Source of the DNA: Heliocidaris erythrogramma
Lineage: Eukaryota; Echinodermata; Echinoidea; Camarodonta; Echinometridae
Direction of reading: 5' to 3'
Length of the DNA: 64,000 nt
Assembly (NCBI GenBank): GCA_025617745.1
Contig: CM046869.1
Location: 4,302,244 to 4,366,243 of the forward strand
Shown: one piece after another, positions 48,240 to 60,294 of the stretch
How the letters are laid out: each line of letters begins with the position of its first letter
Numbering within the stretch: the first letter of the stretch is position 1
Made by a program: the position numbers and the translations under genes
The notes under the pieces: generated by a model
The model's database searches: none
What the model was told of the DNA's origin: nothing
What the model saw: only the letters and a program-made list of their open reading frames with translations

Positions 48240-49176
48240 ATTTCGCATCCGCATCGCGTACGTGCACGTAGTACCTGCACATGATAAGATATTGCGTAAC
48301 TTTCAATGTTATGGAATCAGCTAGCTGTAGAAGGCCGAGCCATTCCGACTTTCAGTTTCATCTCGTTGAACGCTGCAGGTGAGTGTGGATTTTGCGAATT
48401 AATGTTTGATTTCATCTCTCGAAATAATTACACTGAAATTTGTGGATACATTGTAATGAATGTGAGTTATTCGTGTGATATTGCGATGTAAGATCGAGTG
48501 AAGATAGCTGAGCTGTGCTGCCTGCTGCTATCACTGGCCATCATCTTACTGCGGCAGCCCGAACACTACGTTCGGCAGGCATGGGCACTTATCTGAAGAT
48601 AAGTTGTACCGGTACTCTAGCCCCGGGACGCTGCCACGAAGTGGCAGCGTCCTGAGTGAAACCAGTACGATTCGGTGGGTCTCACAATTTACCAATGTTC
48701 AAATGACCATTGAAAATATAGCCATATAAGTTATTTTTTGAAATTAAAGTATCATATAGGGCCTATGCGATGCCACTTACCTAAACAGACCTTCCGCAAA
48801 TCAGCTTTTCCTAAAAAATGTGTAGAATCGATGAATGTCACTTTTTACTCTCAATTTTCGAAACCAGTCCCATTCGCCATGTTGTTGAAGCAGAAGCGAA
48901 AATAGGCACTTGCGCATGCGCCTATGAATATTTATTACAACGACGGCATAGTTTTCGTCACAGGAATAACGAATATTCATATATCCACTGTGATCCGGCG
49001 ATCTCTATTCGCTCGAGCTCCTGCCTGCCACTCGTCTTAATGAATATGCATAATGCTCCCTTTCTTGTCTGACGCATGCGCATTGCAAGTTTTTAGTACA
49101 GGCTTTTGGAGATAAATAGGCCTTTTTTGTATCATCTTCATTGAAAAGAAAGACGACAGTCAATCGTAAAGTATTG
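48240..49176 (+). promoter_or_regulatory. Promoter-like region with NRF1-type sites and donor-like exon ends
   Basis: Relatively CpG-rich. TGCGCATGCGC (48911-48921) and CGCATGCGCA (49073-49082) match the NRF1 consensus. Donor-like CAG GTGAGT follows 48378 and GTAAGT follows 49175, which would be ends of non-coding first exons. No coding exon follows that I can recognise up to 64000, so the target gene is unknown. Confidence 0.35.
48626..48652. repeat. Perfect 12-bp hairpin
   Basis: GGACGCTGCCAC, three-base loop GAA, then GTGGCAGCGTCC. GC-rich and very tight. It lies 60 bp after one arm of a 21-bp inverted pair (48546-48566 with 49310-49330). Confidence 0.85.
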
Positions 49177-49829
49177 TAAGTACCTAAAGTAGCCTAAAAT
49201 CAAATAATGTCATGTTTCATGGCTATCATTTTGACAAACGACCTTGTATTAAGAGACATCCAAGCAATCAAAGGACTGCTGATCGCAGCCCAATCACTAC
49301 GTCATGTACGTGTTCGGGCTGCCGCAGTAACCGGTACTCCAGACTAGCTTTTACGGGTGAATAGGCTTCAATACTATAGCTATTGTGTGTATCAGCAGGC
49401 CCTTTTCCAGGCTAGATCATTCATACAGGAGAGGAAAACAATGATTTAAAATTTCACTTTCAAGTCTGAATCCCTACATTTGTGGCAAAGTATAACTATA
49501 AGAGTTGAAGAGTCCCTGAATCAGGTAATCTAGCAAATTTAAGAAAATTAAATCTTGTTTAGAGCAATTTTGTTGTCTGCTTTTGACTGCTGGCAGTGCT
49601 GCAACAGTCATGACAGTGAATGTTGACCACTCCACAGTCCCACATAGGCAAGGGCCTATGAGTGGGCCATGGGCTTGCGTAGTCATGCCATGGTAGTCCC
49701 ATCTACATGTATTAATGAATAATCGGATGATCTATTAGTATTATTTGAAATTTGGATGAGCAGGTGAGCAGATACGGCAAGCAGTTGTGACGCAGCAAGA
49801 AATTTAGGCGACTTTACTATAGTCTATAC

Positions 49830-50520
49830 CACTCATAGCTACATTCCTATACTTCGTGTGTATAATGTAGGCAGTCATACACCTCATCTTTTTAAAACAC
49901 CACTGCACAAAAGTCACCAATATTCACTCAAAATCGGCATTTAATTTTCAAAAACCGACCCCAAAATATCCAAGAAATACAATAAATTCAACTCACCAAT
50001 GTTGGAAAAGATATTTCCAAAAATGAAATCCGTAATTTACTGTTGATTCTCGCGAAACAAGCTATCGGAGTCATTGTGTACATTTCCTGGTCGCCGCGGG
50101 CGCTGACATCTCCCCAAAAGAGTTTTGTCCTCAAAAATTCGGTCCCTATGGCGTACACGGAAAAGTTCCGATTTTCTGTGTGCGCGATCGTAAAGATCGA
50201 TGTGCGCTTGCGATCCCGAGTTTCTTCGTGGACAAAAATTATATTGGCCGATTTTAGTCTAAGACATCGGCAGTTTGTAAACAACACGCGATCGCGAAAC
50301 AAATCGGCGGGGATTTCTCCGGTTTTGGACAAGATTTTGACTTTGGATTTTGCTGAAAATATCAAAAGTTCTTCCTAACGGCCATTTGAGGTAGGAGTGA
50401 GATTTTTAAGGGCTGAATTTGAAAGCAAGTATTTAAAATATTTATCTTATTTTTCCCCCCATACCTTTAGTACATGCGACAGAAAATACCAACTATTTTA
50501 CAGTAATGTACCCGTGAGTG
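49830..50520. mobile_element. B element, copy 3, clean 8-bp duplication
   Basis: 691 bp, CACTCATAGC... to ...CCCGTGAGTG, opposite in orientation to copies 1 and 2. GTCTATAC flanks it at 49822-49829 and 50521-50528. It carries the same pair of overlapping frames (50043-50378 plus, 49988-50365 minus). Confidence 0.9.
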
Positions 50521-50571
50521 GTCTATACTGGCTCCTATACATGTACAAGCTTTTCTGAAGATAACCTTGTA

Positions 50572-51295
50572 TACTCATAGGTACACGCCATTGCCGACTG
50601 TGTAGTAACGCAGCCAACACACATCCCATACCTAAACTGCATCACTGTGCATTTTTGGCTATATTTAATTGAAACTCATATATTGCAGTTTACTTAAATC
50701 CAAATACTTTTGTTGAATAATAGATGATTAAAACTTACCAGGTTGTTTTGTGACCTTTGAAGAGGGTTTCCTGAAATTTTGGGTCCTTTTTGTCGATAAC
50801 TGCTATCGAGACTGTCCCGTCAGCATCCAGTTTGTATTTTTCACGATTATGATGAAGGGAGCCCTCAGCGCTCGTAGTAGTACCGGCGCGATCGGTTTGT
50901 CGATCTCCTATGAAGACCTGAAAGGGCCAAACTGACGACGTAAAAAAATAAAAAATATTACGTACGTACGTAATAATTACTACGTACGTACGTAATATTT
51001 TTTATTTTTTTACGTCGTCAGTTTGGCCCTTCCAGGTCTTCGTAGAATAGCTTGTGTGCGTAACATTCTGCGTACGTATCTACGGTGCGTAACCATGTAG
51101 AGCGGCCTCACTAGTGCGCAACATATTGAGAGCAGTCGTCATCCGTATGGAGGTGTGGGTAACAAGTACCAAAAAGAGGGCTGTAAATGTAAGTTTTTAT
51201 AACTTTCTGACAAAATTACATCTGTATCCCCAATACCCAGTATACACACATGTATATGATCCTAATGGTCAATATGACCATTGCTTGCTGATGTG
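50572..51295. mobile_element. X element with 8-bp duplication and internal deletion
   Basis: 724 bp, same orientation as X1-X3, flanked by ACCTTGTA at 50564-50571 and 51296-51303. The first base is T instead of C. About 86 bp are missing after TTATAACTTTCT (near 51210). The palindrome is at 50909-51044. Confidence 0.88.
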
Positions 51296-51314
51296 ACCTT
51301 GTAGTACTCCACAA

Positions 51315-52122
51315 CACATTAGCAAGCAATGGTCATATTGACCATTAGGATCATATACATGTGTGTATACTGGGTATTGGGGATACAGATGTAATTTTGT
51401 TTGAAATGGAGGTTTTTGTGGGCAAACTGATACTTAAGTATCACTCTTTAGATTTTACGTTATAAGTTCGTTAAGATACAAAATGTAGAAAGTTATAAAA
51501 ACTTACATTTACAGCCTTGTTTTTCGTACTTGTTACCCGCACCTCCATACGGATGACGACTGCTCTCAATATGTTGCGCACTAGTGAGGCCGCTCTACAT
51601 GGTTACGCACCATAGATACGTACGCAGAATGTTACGCACACAAGCTATTCTACGAAGACCTGGAAGGGCCAAACTGACGACGTAAAAAAATAAAAAATAT
51701 TACGTACGTACGTAGTAATTATTACGTACGTACGTAATATTTTTATTTTTTTACGTCGTCAGTTTGGCCCTTCCAGGTCTTCATAGGAGATCAACGAACC
51801 GATCGCGCCGGTACCACTACGAGCGCTGAGGGCTCCCTTCATCATAATCGTGAAAAATACAAAATGGATGCTGACGGGACAGTCTCGATAGGAGATATCG
51901 ACAAAAAGTACCCAAAATTTCAGGAAACCCTCTTCAAAGGTCACAAAACAAACTGGTAAGTTTTAATCATCTATTATTCAACATAAGTATTTAGATTTAA
52001 GTAAACTGCAATATATGAGTTTCATTTAAATATAGCCCAAAATGCACAGTGATGCAGTTTAGGTATGGGATGTGTGTGGGCTGCATTCCTACACAGTCGG
52101 CAATGGCGTGTACCTATGAGTG
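51315..52122. mobile_element. X element, inverted, with 8-bp duplication
   Basis: 808 bp from CACATTAGCAAGC to CCTATGAGTG, flanked by CTCCACAA at 51307-51314 and 52123-52130. Only 11 bp separate its left duplication start from the end of the preceding X. It carries the GDIDKKYP-type exon-like frame on the plus strand. Confidence 0.88.
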
Positions 52123-52140
52123 CTCCACAATAGCTTTTAG

Positions 52141-52980
52141 CACTCATGGCTACATTACTGTAAAATAGTTGGTATTTTCTGTCGCATGTACTAAAGGTAT
52201 GGGGGGAAAATAAGATAAATATTTTAAATACCTTGCTTTCAAATTCAGCCCTTAAAAATCTCACTCCTACATCAAATGGCAGGGTGAATGGGCGTTAGGA
52301 AGAACTTTCCATATTTCCAGCAAAATCCAAAGTCAAAATCATGCCCAAAACCGAAGAAATCCCCGCCGATTTGTTTCGCGATCGCGTGTTGTTTACACAC
52401 TGCCGATGTCTTCGACTAAAATCGACCAATAAAATTTTTGTCCACAAAGAAACTCGGGATCACAAGAGCACGTCGATCTTTACGATCGCGCACACAGAAA
52501 ATCGGGGTAGCGTTTCATCAAACGGTCATAAGTACAAGTTCGCCGACATCCCATTGAAACGCGTGTATTAAAATTAACACGCGTTTCAATGGGATGTCGG
52601 CGAACTTGTACTTATGACGGTTTGATGAAACGATGCCCAGGACTTTTCCGTGTACGCCATAGGGACCAAATTTTTAAGGACAAAAATCTTTTGGGGAGAT
52701 GTCAGCGCCCGCGGCGACCAGGAAATGTACACAATGACTCTGATAGCTCGTTTCGCGAGAATCAACAGTAAATTACGGATTTCATTTTTGGAAATATCTT
52801 TTCCAACATCGGTGAGTTGAATTTATTGTATTTCTTGGATATTTTGGGGTCGGTTTTTGTAAATTAAATGCCGATTTTGAGTGAATGTTGGTGACTTTTG
52901 TGCAGGGTGTTTTAAAAAGTTGATGTGTATTATGACTGCCTACATTCTACACATGAAGTATAGGAATGTAGCTATGAGTG
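52141..52980. mobile_element. B element, copy 4, with nested palindromic MITE
   Basis: 840 bp from CACTCATGGC to CTATGAGTG, flanked by GCTTTTAG at 52133-52140 and 52981-52988. The extra length comes from a palindromic insert at about 52505-52639. The orientation is that of copies 1 and 2. Confidence 0.88.
52505..52639. mobile_element. Near-perfect palindromic MITE inside B copy 4
   Basis: CGTTTCATCAAACGGTCATA at the left and its reverse complement (one mismatch) at the right; the arms continue for about 60 bases to a short AT-rich loop. B copies without it read ATCGGGACTTTTCC across the site. Related to 53122-53255. Confidence 0.8.
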
Positions 52981-53121
52981 GCTTTTAGTACAGGTGAATA
53001 CAGAATAGGCTTCAAATTTCAATGGGTTTTGTGTGTATTAGCGGGAATTGGTCCAGTCTAATGTTTGTTAATATTTTATAATAATTGTTATGTTAGATCA
53101 TGCATTCATACATCATGTTCA

Positions 53122-53255
53122 GGGGCCCGTTTCATGAAACCGTCATAAGTCTAAGTTCGTGGACATCCCATAGAAACGCGTGTTGATTTTACAACACACG
53201 TTTCTATGTATTGTCCAAGAAGTTAGACTTATGACGGTTTCGTGAAACGGGGCCC
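53122..53255. mobile_element. Palindromic MITE, GGGGCCCGTTTCATGAAACC type
   Basis: 134 bp; the arms share CGTCATAAGTCTAAGTTC and CGTGTT words with mismatches. Same family as the insert at 52505-52639, by the GTTTCATGAAAC..GTCATAAGT ends. Confidence 0.8.
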
Positions 53256-53851
53256 AGGAGAGCACACTAGCAACACTAGCATGACTAGCGGGTCAATATA
53301 AATGCGTATTGATCACTAGTCCACTGTATGTTTGTAACCAGAATATGATAATATTCACCCAAATTACATGTCACATGGATACACATGCAACTTCACACTA
53401 GCTATACGAGCTCCTTGGCTTATCAATCTGGTACATGCCTACAGAGCTTATACACGGGGGTCCTATTATGGCGCCTGTCGGACGATGTCAACACAAAAAT
53501 CCTATGCATCATAATCACCCATTCCCATGCACGGTGAACCTTGCAAACTACCCTCGGTATTTGCTGTGGTGGTTCTGGTCATATTTAAAATCTAAAGATA
53601 TCAATCGACACAAAATCTCAAAACTTATCTACAAAAATTTGGCAGCGGGGATAGGATTCAGCTTACCTTCCGCATGTTGCTTTTGCTTGTTGATTTGTCC
53701 TCACTTTCTGCAGAATCTCCCTGAGACAGGGATGTATCGCAGCTGGCGAACGAATGATGACGCCCACACATGCTGCATTTATGTTGCACATCTTGCTTTT
53801 GCTAGTCTCTGCATTTACATGTAGTTCCTGAGACCCGCTGTTTGTATAAAC

Positions 53852-54182
53852 AGGGGTGGATCCAGGATTGAGTATATAGAGGGGGCACACAAATGCTGCA
53901 GGTTTGTCAGCTTTTGGAAAAGGTAGACCCGTATTTTTAGGGTCTCGCCAGCTTCTCGAAAAGTCGCTCTGGGGTGGGGGGGGGGGGGGGGCGAAAATTT
54001 CCCTCCATAATTCCCTGACAAGCAAAAAAACAACAAAAACACATACAAAAAAGGTCTTCATTCTAAAAGGGGGGGGGGCACAATCGAGAAAATGGCGGAT
54101 CGTCTTTGGTCAAAATGCATACTTTTCTTCCAAAAGGAGGGGCACAGGCCGGAAGTGCCCCCCCCCCCCCGATCCGCCAATG
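53852..54182 (-). mobile_element. GGCGGATCC-type element, copy 3 (inverted)
   Basis: 331 bp from AGGGGTGGATCCAGG to GATCCGCCAATG. The 9-bp flanks TGTATAAAC and AGTATACAA agree at 6 of 9, a decayed duplication. Interior poly-C/poly-G runs as in copies 1 and 2. Confidence 0.75.
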
Positions 54183-55340
54183 AGTATACAAGCGAAAGGA
54201 AAGAAGTGCTCAGTATTGCTTATAAAAATGATACAAATAAAAAATGTGAAAATTGTACATGATATCACAAACAAGATTTAGCGTTTTTATTTCTTTTCAA
54301 TCTGAAATTATTATATTTGAATGCATGGCAGTATTACTACCGAGAATGAATGTCGGACTAATTATTGACAACCTATCGTGAACGTAAACAACTTTTCAAT
54401 GTTTATACAATCGCTAATGAAAGTGAGCCCTCTACGGAAGTGAGCCCTCTACCGCATATCCCAACAAAGTTTTTCAAAGCACTGAGAATCCGATAGGGCT
54501 TATCAGCATTTATCCCGTAAATTTTTTGGGGGAATGGCTTCAAAATTTCATCTGAGTAAATGGTAAGCCTGCATATTATTATTGTCCCCAAATTATCAGT
54601 GGGGACGGGGGTTAAGTCCTTAACTTAGAAACTTAGGACTTTCTTGGAGTCATACATGTTCACGACTCAATGTTAGTGCATGACACTTGCACTTTCTACA
54701 TTATACCGAGTATAATAAAGCAGCTATGAGTGCATGAGAGGAAAATTATTATTTAAAATTTCACTTTCAACTTTGGAACACCAAATTTGTAGCATAGTAA
54801 GAGCTGAAGTCCCTGAATCAGGTAATCTAGTAAATTAAAAAAATTAAATCTTGATAGAGCAATTTTGTTGTCTGTTTTTGACTACTGCAACAGTGAATGT
54901 TTTCACACAGTCCCACATGTAAGCATGGGCCTATGACTGATACTGACTATGTAATAACGTAACAGATACTGAGCCAACGCTGGATCATGCAGCACTGTGG
55001 ATTGGTATCTATATTTAAAAATATATGATAAAAGTATGTTTATTAAGTATGTTTGATCATAAATACAATACAATTGAAACTTACCAGTTTGTTTTGTTGG
55101 AGTGGGTTTCCTGAAATTTAGGGCAACTTCTGATGAAACCACACCAACTTGACCAAGTAAGAGTGGTCGTATTGACCACTAATGTCCAAAATACTACATA
55201 TTTTCTATCGCATATGGACATTTGTCTAACATTCCGAGTCCAAGTGGGAAAAAAAATACATTTTTTTATTACCAGAGTTCTGTTTGGAGTTTCATTGGGA
55301 AAGGGAGATTTCTACGGAGCCCAGGAGAGAACAAAAGGAA
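54183..55340. other. Non-coding stretch
   Basis: A segment at about 54735-54935 is a diverged copy of 49430-49650 (TTTAAAATTTCACTTTCAA, TGAATCAGGTAATCTAG). No gene recognised. It may be an old duplication of the sequence left of the B/X cluster. Confidence 0.5.
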
Positions 55341-55344
55341 GAAC

Positions 55345-55640
55345 AAATTTGATAAGTCATTCCCACCACTTGTAATAAATCATTCTCACTTCTTATCAAG
55401 CGGTTCCTGCCTCTTTTAAGTTCTTCCCACCAAGTCATTCCCACCACACAGTAAGTGGTTCTCACCACTTCTAAGTCATTCCCACCACTTCTCATTCTCA
55501 CCCCTTATCAAGTGGTTCCCACCTCTTTTAAGTTCTTCCCCCAACTCCCACCAAGTCATTCCCACCACATAGCAAGTTGTTCCCACCACTTATGTAAGTT
55601 ATTCTTGCCACTTCATAAGTGGTTCCCACTCCTTACTATC
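55345..55640 (+). repeat. Minisatellite, 17-20 bp unit
   Basis: Repeats of AAGTCATTCCCACCACTT-like units, variable in spacing and sequence, with higher-order repetition of a CACCTCTTTTAAGTTCTTCCC segment. Confidence 0.8.
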
Positions 55641-56525
55641 TAGTGTATGTTGATTCAACTTGTTGACTTTAAAGACCCCCACTTCTTGTGTACATGTACA
55701 CACGAATACAAACCAGGAAGGGAAAGCACAAGCTATTTTGTTTTATATCCTACATCATAAAATTCTCATGCAAAGATTGGCCAGGAATGTCTCACGTGAC
55801 ACAAAATACTTTCAACATGAAGAAAAAATGGATATCGCGTGACGTCAGACCTCCGTATATTTTTCGATATAAAAATATTATGACGTCACTTTTTTGTTTT
55901 TGTGGATATTTCGAAGCTATCGATATCGCGACAATATATCACGATAATGTTTCTTCATGAGCTGAGAGATGGCTGAGAGAGCCGCTAGCCGTATGCGCGT
56001 AGTGAAGTGCAGATGACCCTAGCTACATGCACGTTGATGTCCGCTTGTCGAGTCCAGCGCTAGCGTTAATTGGATTAGTGCCATGTAAATCTACAATGTA
56101 CCTTACGAGAAGGGGTCTATTAGCCTCTCTTGTGACTTGGGTAAAAGTTCAGGTTTCAGGTTTACATTGTTTAAATGGTTTCATCGTTGGATTTGTGCCA
56201 TGTATAGATCTAGATCTACAGTAGACTATAGACAATACTTACAAGCAATGGCCAGGCATCTTTTGTGACTTTGGGCAAATATGGTGAGTTGTATACATTT
56301 CATATAGAGTCTAGGTCTAGGTCTAGGACTAGGTCTAGATTCTTTAGTTTTATTATTGTTTATCTATCTAAGCTTACTCTGGTAGGATATAAATCAAATA
56401 TACCACGAGGGCTTTAAACCAAATTGATATTTGTCATCATTTCGCCCGGATAAATAATCTTCATATTATATCCTACTATTTGGTGTTAATAACCTGTAAT
56501 CACTGACAATTTGATGAGAAGAGTA

Positions 56526-56555
56526 CCCCCACCCCCCCCCCCCCCCCCCCCCCCC
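56526..56555 (+). repeat. Poly-C tract (24 C)
   Basis: CCCCCA followed by 24 C. One of the longest of many poly-C/poly-G tracts in the window; another is 30 C at 10205-10234. Confidence 0.9.
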
Positions 56556-56690
56556 GAATATAAAGATCGAGTATAGTATAGTTGATTTTGAGTAATTTGT
56601 TATATGCATGTACCTGCGTGATAACCTGATGAGTGCAGGTCGAAAAGCTTCGTTATCATGTCTCTTTTTCGTGCCATATATAAAGATCTC

Positions 56691-56815
56691 TGGGGAGCGT
56701 TTGTCAGTGATTTTAACTGACAACTGTTATAAGCTACTGAAATCCTTGCATCTCATTGGCTGAGAGCAAATTTGTCGGTAAAAATCACTGACAAGACACT
56801 TGATAAAATGCGCCT
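56691..56815. mobile_element. Decayed relative of the MITE at 42212
   Basis: Contains, in reverse orientation, the same internal segment (ATAAGCTACTGAAATCCTTG, CATTGGCTGAGAGCAAATTT) between TCAGTGATTTT and AAAATCACTGA arms. Confidence 0.65.
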
Positions 56816-57365
56816 GTGATCTTGTCTCTTCACACCTGCTTGTCACTCAAGTTTACAAATCAAACAAAATGATAAGGGGTAGATTACAAACTACATTATA
56901 GTTCTGAATTGTCAAATATAATATGTTGTTACCTCTCTTTTTATGCTATTTACTTTACTGATAATATATCTCGTTGAATAAACAATATGTTGCCTTGAGA
57001 GGTTAGATGAGGGCTGTCTGCCAGCTGGCACAGATGTTTCTTTATACTGGTGTTTTTCAACCCAAAACAAAGGAAAACAAGACTTGGTAGTACATGTAGG
57101 TTTCTCACTTGTTAAAAAAATTGTCAAGAGCTGTTTAAAAATCAGACATGGTGTTTTTGAACAAACATTTGTACCAACGGTGTCTAGTTAAATCCTTGAG
57201 CCCAGTGCAAAAATTATCTTTTTCTTGTTAACAAGAACTTTTATTTCTTATTTCTTTTTCTTTTCTAGGGCTTACTTAAATGTATTTCTTTCCTTTTTTT
57301 TTTAGGGAGAGGGGGTGTATACTGCTAAATAGCTCTCTGCTCTATTGCTGAATGATCAAAATGAG

Positions 57366-57885
57366 GGAAAGACCACCCTTGTGTTAAGTTGATTTAAATA
57401 AAAGAAGAAAAATGAGAGAAACATATTCGTGAAAGTTTGAGCAAAATCCGATAAGAAAATAAGGAGTTGTAATCAATCAGACACAAATTGGCAACTCCAT
57501 GAGGTGTCTTCCGAGTTCCTCTCCCATTTGCTCAGTACAGAAAATTTCATAAATTATCATTTTCTTAGTTTTAGATGAAGGAATAGATTCGTTTCATACA
57601 GGTTTTGTGTAACATATCAGCAATGATTATACATGTATCTTCTTAGGTGCATGTATGATTTAATATTTTAATAGAAAATAGAAATGAATGATTTGGGGGT
57701 GCAGGTGAAATGGGAAAGGAGCTCCTAAGATAAGTCACTGAGTTGCCAATTTGTGTTTGACTGATTACAATTTCAAAAATTCATAATTTTCTTATTGTAT
57801 TTTGCTCAAACATTCACTGTTTTGTTTCTTTAATTTTCTGCTTCTTTTAAAACAAACTTGTAATCAGGATGGACTTCGCCTTTAA
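57366..57885. mobile_element. TTAA foldback element
   Basis: About 520 bp; both halves contain inverted copies of GTAATCAATCAGACACAAAT and CTCCTCTCCCATTT-like words. The right end is CGCCTTTAA; the left TTAA is lost. Related to 43199-43560. Confidence 0.65.
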
Positions 57886-58114
57886 ACAACAGCAATGTTC
57901 ATGTTCCACTTTATTTTTTTCTCTGTCCCCCCCCCCCTTTCTCTCTCCCTCTCTCTCTTTGTGCAGTCTATGAGTGATCAAGTCAAATTTTTGGAATGTG
58001 AAATCTTGCTGATCTGACCACAAAATAACTTTAATTTATGTGAGTATATATGGTACATTTTCATTGTAATTTAGATATACATGTATAGTGCCAGTCAATA
58101 AGAAGGAAACACAT

Positions 58115-58400
58115 GATGCACCACGCGTTACCCCGGGGTAGCGTTGTACCTGAGGTACCATAGTGTCCCTGTATTAATGAGTTGCGACATGGACGTCTCA
58201 CTTTTCTGGAAACAAAATGCCATTCGAATTCTTTCTATTGAGAACACCCAGGTGCTCATCGGAATTGAATAGAAATGTTATGTAATAGTGGAAACAAAAT
58301 GGCGTTCAAATCCCCAGTTGTCGCAACTCTTTAATTAATACAGGGACACTATGGTACCCCGGGGTACAACGCTATACCCCGGGGTAACGCGTGGTGCATC
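58115..58400. mobile_element. MITE with about 75-bp TIRs and ACAT duplication
   Basis: 286 bp; the ends are GATGCACCACGCGTTACCCC and its reverse complement, and the inverted match continues with mismatches to GTTGCGAC/GTCGCAAC. ACAT lies on both sides (58111-58114, 58401-58404). Confidence 0.85.
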
Positions 58401-58720
58401 ACATATTCAAATCCAAATATCTTCAAAACTAAGTGAAATCGCTGAAATGTATTATAATGGTATGATAGTTGATAATATTTTCTTTAATTTGATATGCTGT
58501 TCATCAATATGTGATCATGAATGACTAATCACTTGCCAAGTTACTTTCATTACTAGTAGTATTTTGTGAGTGCATTCAACCGGAATGGTGGCCATTCAAC
58601 CAACCTTGGGTTGATTGTCCATTTTACTCAAAACTTGGGCAGAGGCAAATTTGACATGAATCAGAAAAAATGTTACTGTTTAGGTGTCAGTGGTCAGATT
58701 TTATTGGTCAAGGTGTCAAA

Positions 58721-59304
58721 TTAAAGGGCAATCCAACCTTGGTAATACATGTAAGTTGACTTGTGTGAAAGCAGAAATATAAGAAACACAGGATGGTGAA
58801 AGTTCGAAAGAAATCGGACAAGTATGTTTGAAAAATGAGATCACTACATCTATGCGAATCTCAAAGTGGCAATTTGGTGAGTCGATTGTGACATACTTGT
58901 GGACAACTCTCCCATTTGTCGTACACAAATTTATCATTAATTTGCAGTTTTCTCCGAAGCGCCTTTACCCTCGGGGCAGTACTCGAAATATATTGGACAT
59001 AGCATATTGTTATAGGTCCTCATGAAAGATAGAGAGCCTACTAAGTAATACATTGGAAAGAAATGACAGTTTAGTCATTTTGTGTGTTGTACAAAAGTAG
59101 CAAATGGGAGAGTTGCCCACAACTACATCACAGGGAAATTCGGCCAATTTGAAATTCCCATATGGATAGTGATTACAAATTTCAAAAAATCATAACTTTC
59201 TTATTGCTTGTCCGATTTTGTTCAAACTTTCACCAATCTGCTTCTCAGATTTTTCCTCTTTCTTTCAGAGCAACTTGCCATTATTAGGTTGGATTTCCCT
59301 TTAA
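58721..59304. mobile_element. TTAA foldback element, AAAGGGCAATCCAACC type
   Basis: TTAA at 58721-58724 and 59301-59304; the ends are AAAGGGCAATCCAACCTTGG and, inverted, AAAGGGAAATCCAACCTAAT. Both halves contain GGGAGAGTTG/CAACTCTCCC words. No coding. Confidence 0.75.
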
Positions 59305-60294
59305 ATTTAACATACATGTAATAAGCTTCATTGTGAGTATCTTGAATTATAGTACAGTACATGTACTGGATGCAACGATACTTAGGGTTGAATCTGGGTT
59401 TCATTTTTATTGACTCACTCTGTACATCACTTGAAATTGTTATTAATATCCATACTATATTGTACATGGCACAAGTACATGTAATGATTATTCAACTCTC
59501 CATTATCAAAATCTCCAATTCCCTTTCACGTGGGTTGAGAAATATATCTTTCGTATTCCTTCAATAAGCCAATTAATTACAATTTGTGCATGTGCAGATA
59601 AAGTGGCCATTCCACATAGGGCAAGATCTCTGGAAGACCACTGAAAGACCGTAAAAATTGACATTTCATAAAGTGCTTTTGTACTTTGATCATGTTTTTT
59701 TTAAATCTCATAGTCAACCTGCATCGTTACCTGTCATTGTCCTGTTTTATCTGACTTACTAAACCAGATAGATGTCTATTCACATTGTCAACATCGCAGA
59801 AAACGCAGCAGATCAGAACCTGATAAGATCACTGTTGCTTCCTCCATTGTCCTGGAAGTTTTCCTGATTAAGGTAGGACATGCACGGCACAGAAGTCAAT
59901 AGCTATGTTCATACAGGACTTGTATGTAGTTTCAGAACTTTAAGTTAACGAAACAACAGCTCACTAACAACGAAGAGGGTTCACACAGACCCGAAACAAC
60001 AACGCTCATCGTTCTAAGACTACAAGTTGAGGGTTGGTCATTTAGCATGAGCAGAGAGGTCATTAACGAGATCAGTAAACTTAAAGTTTATTCTGTCCAT
60101 ACGGTTCTGGAACTACAAGTAAACTTAAAATTTTGAAACTACAAGATAATAATGATGAAAACTTACATGTATAGAGTGCACACACCGTCCAAGGACGCTC
60201 ATGGTGTTAGCCCAGCAACAGTTCCCTTTAAATTTAAGCTAAGTATAAAAGATAACTACATGATAACTTAAAGTTTTAAAACTACAAGCGAAAC

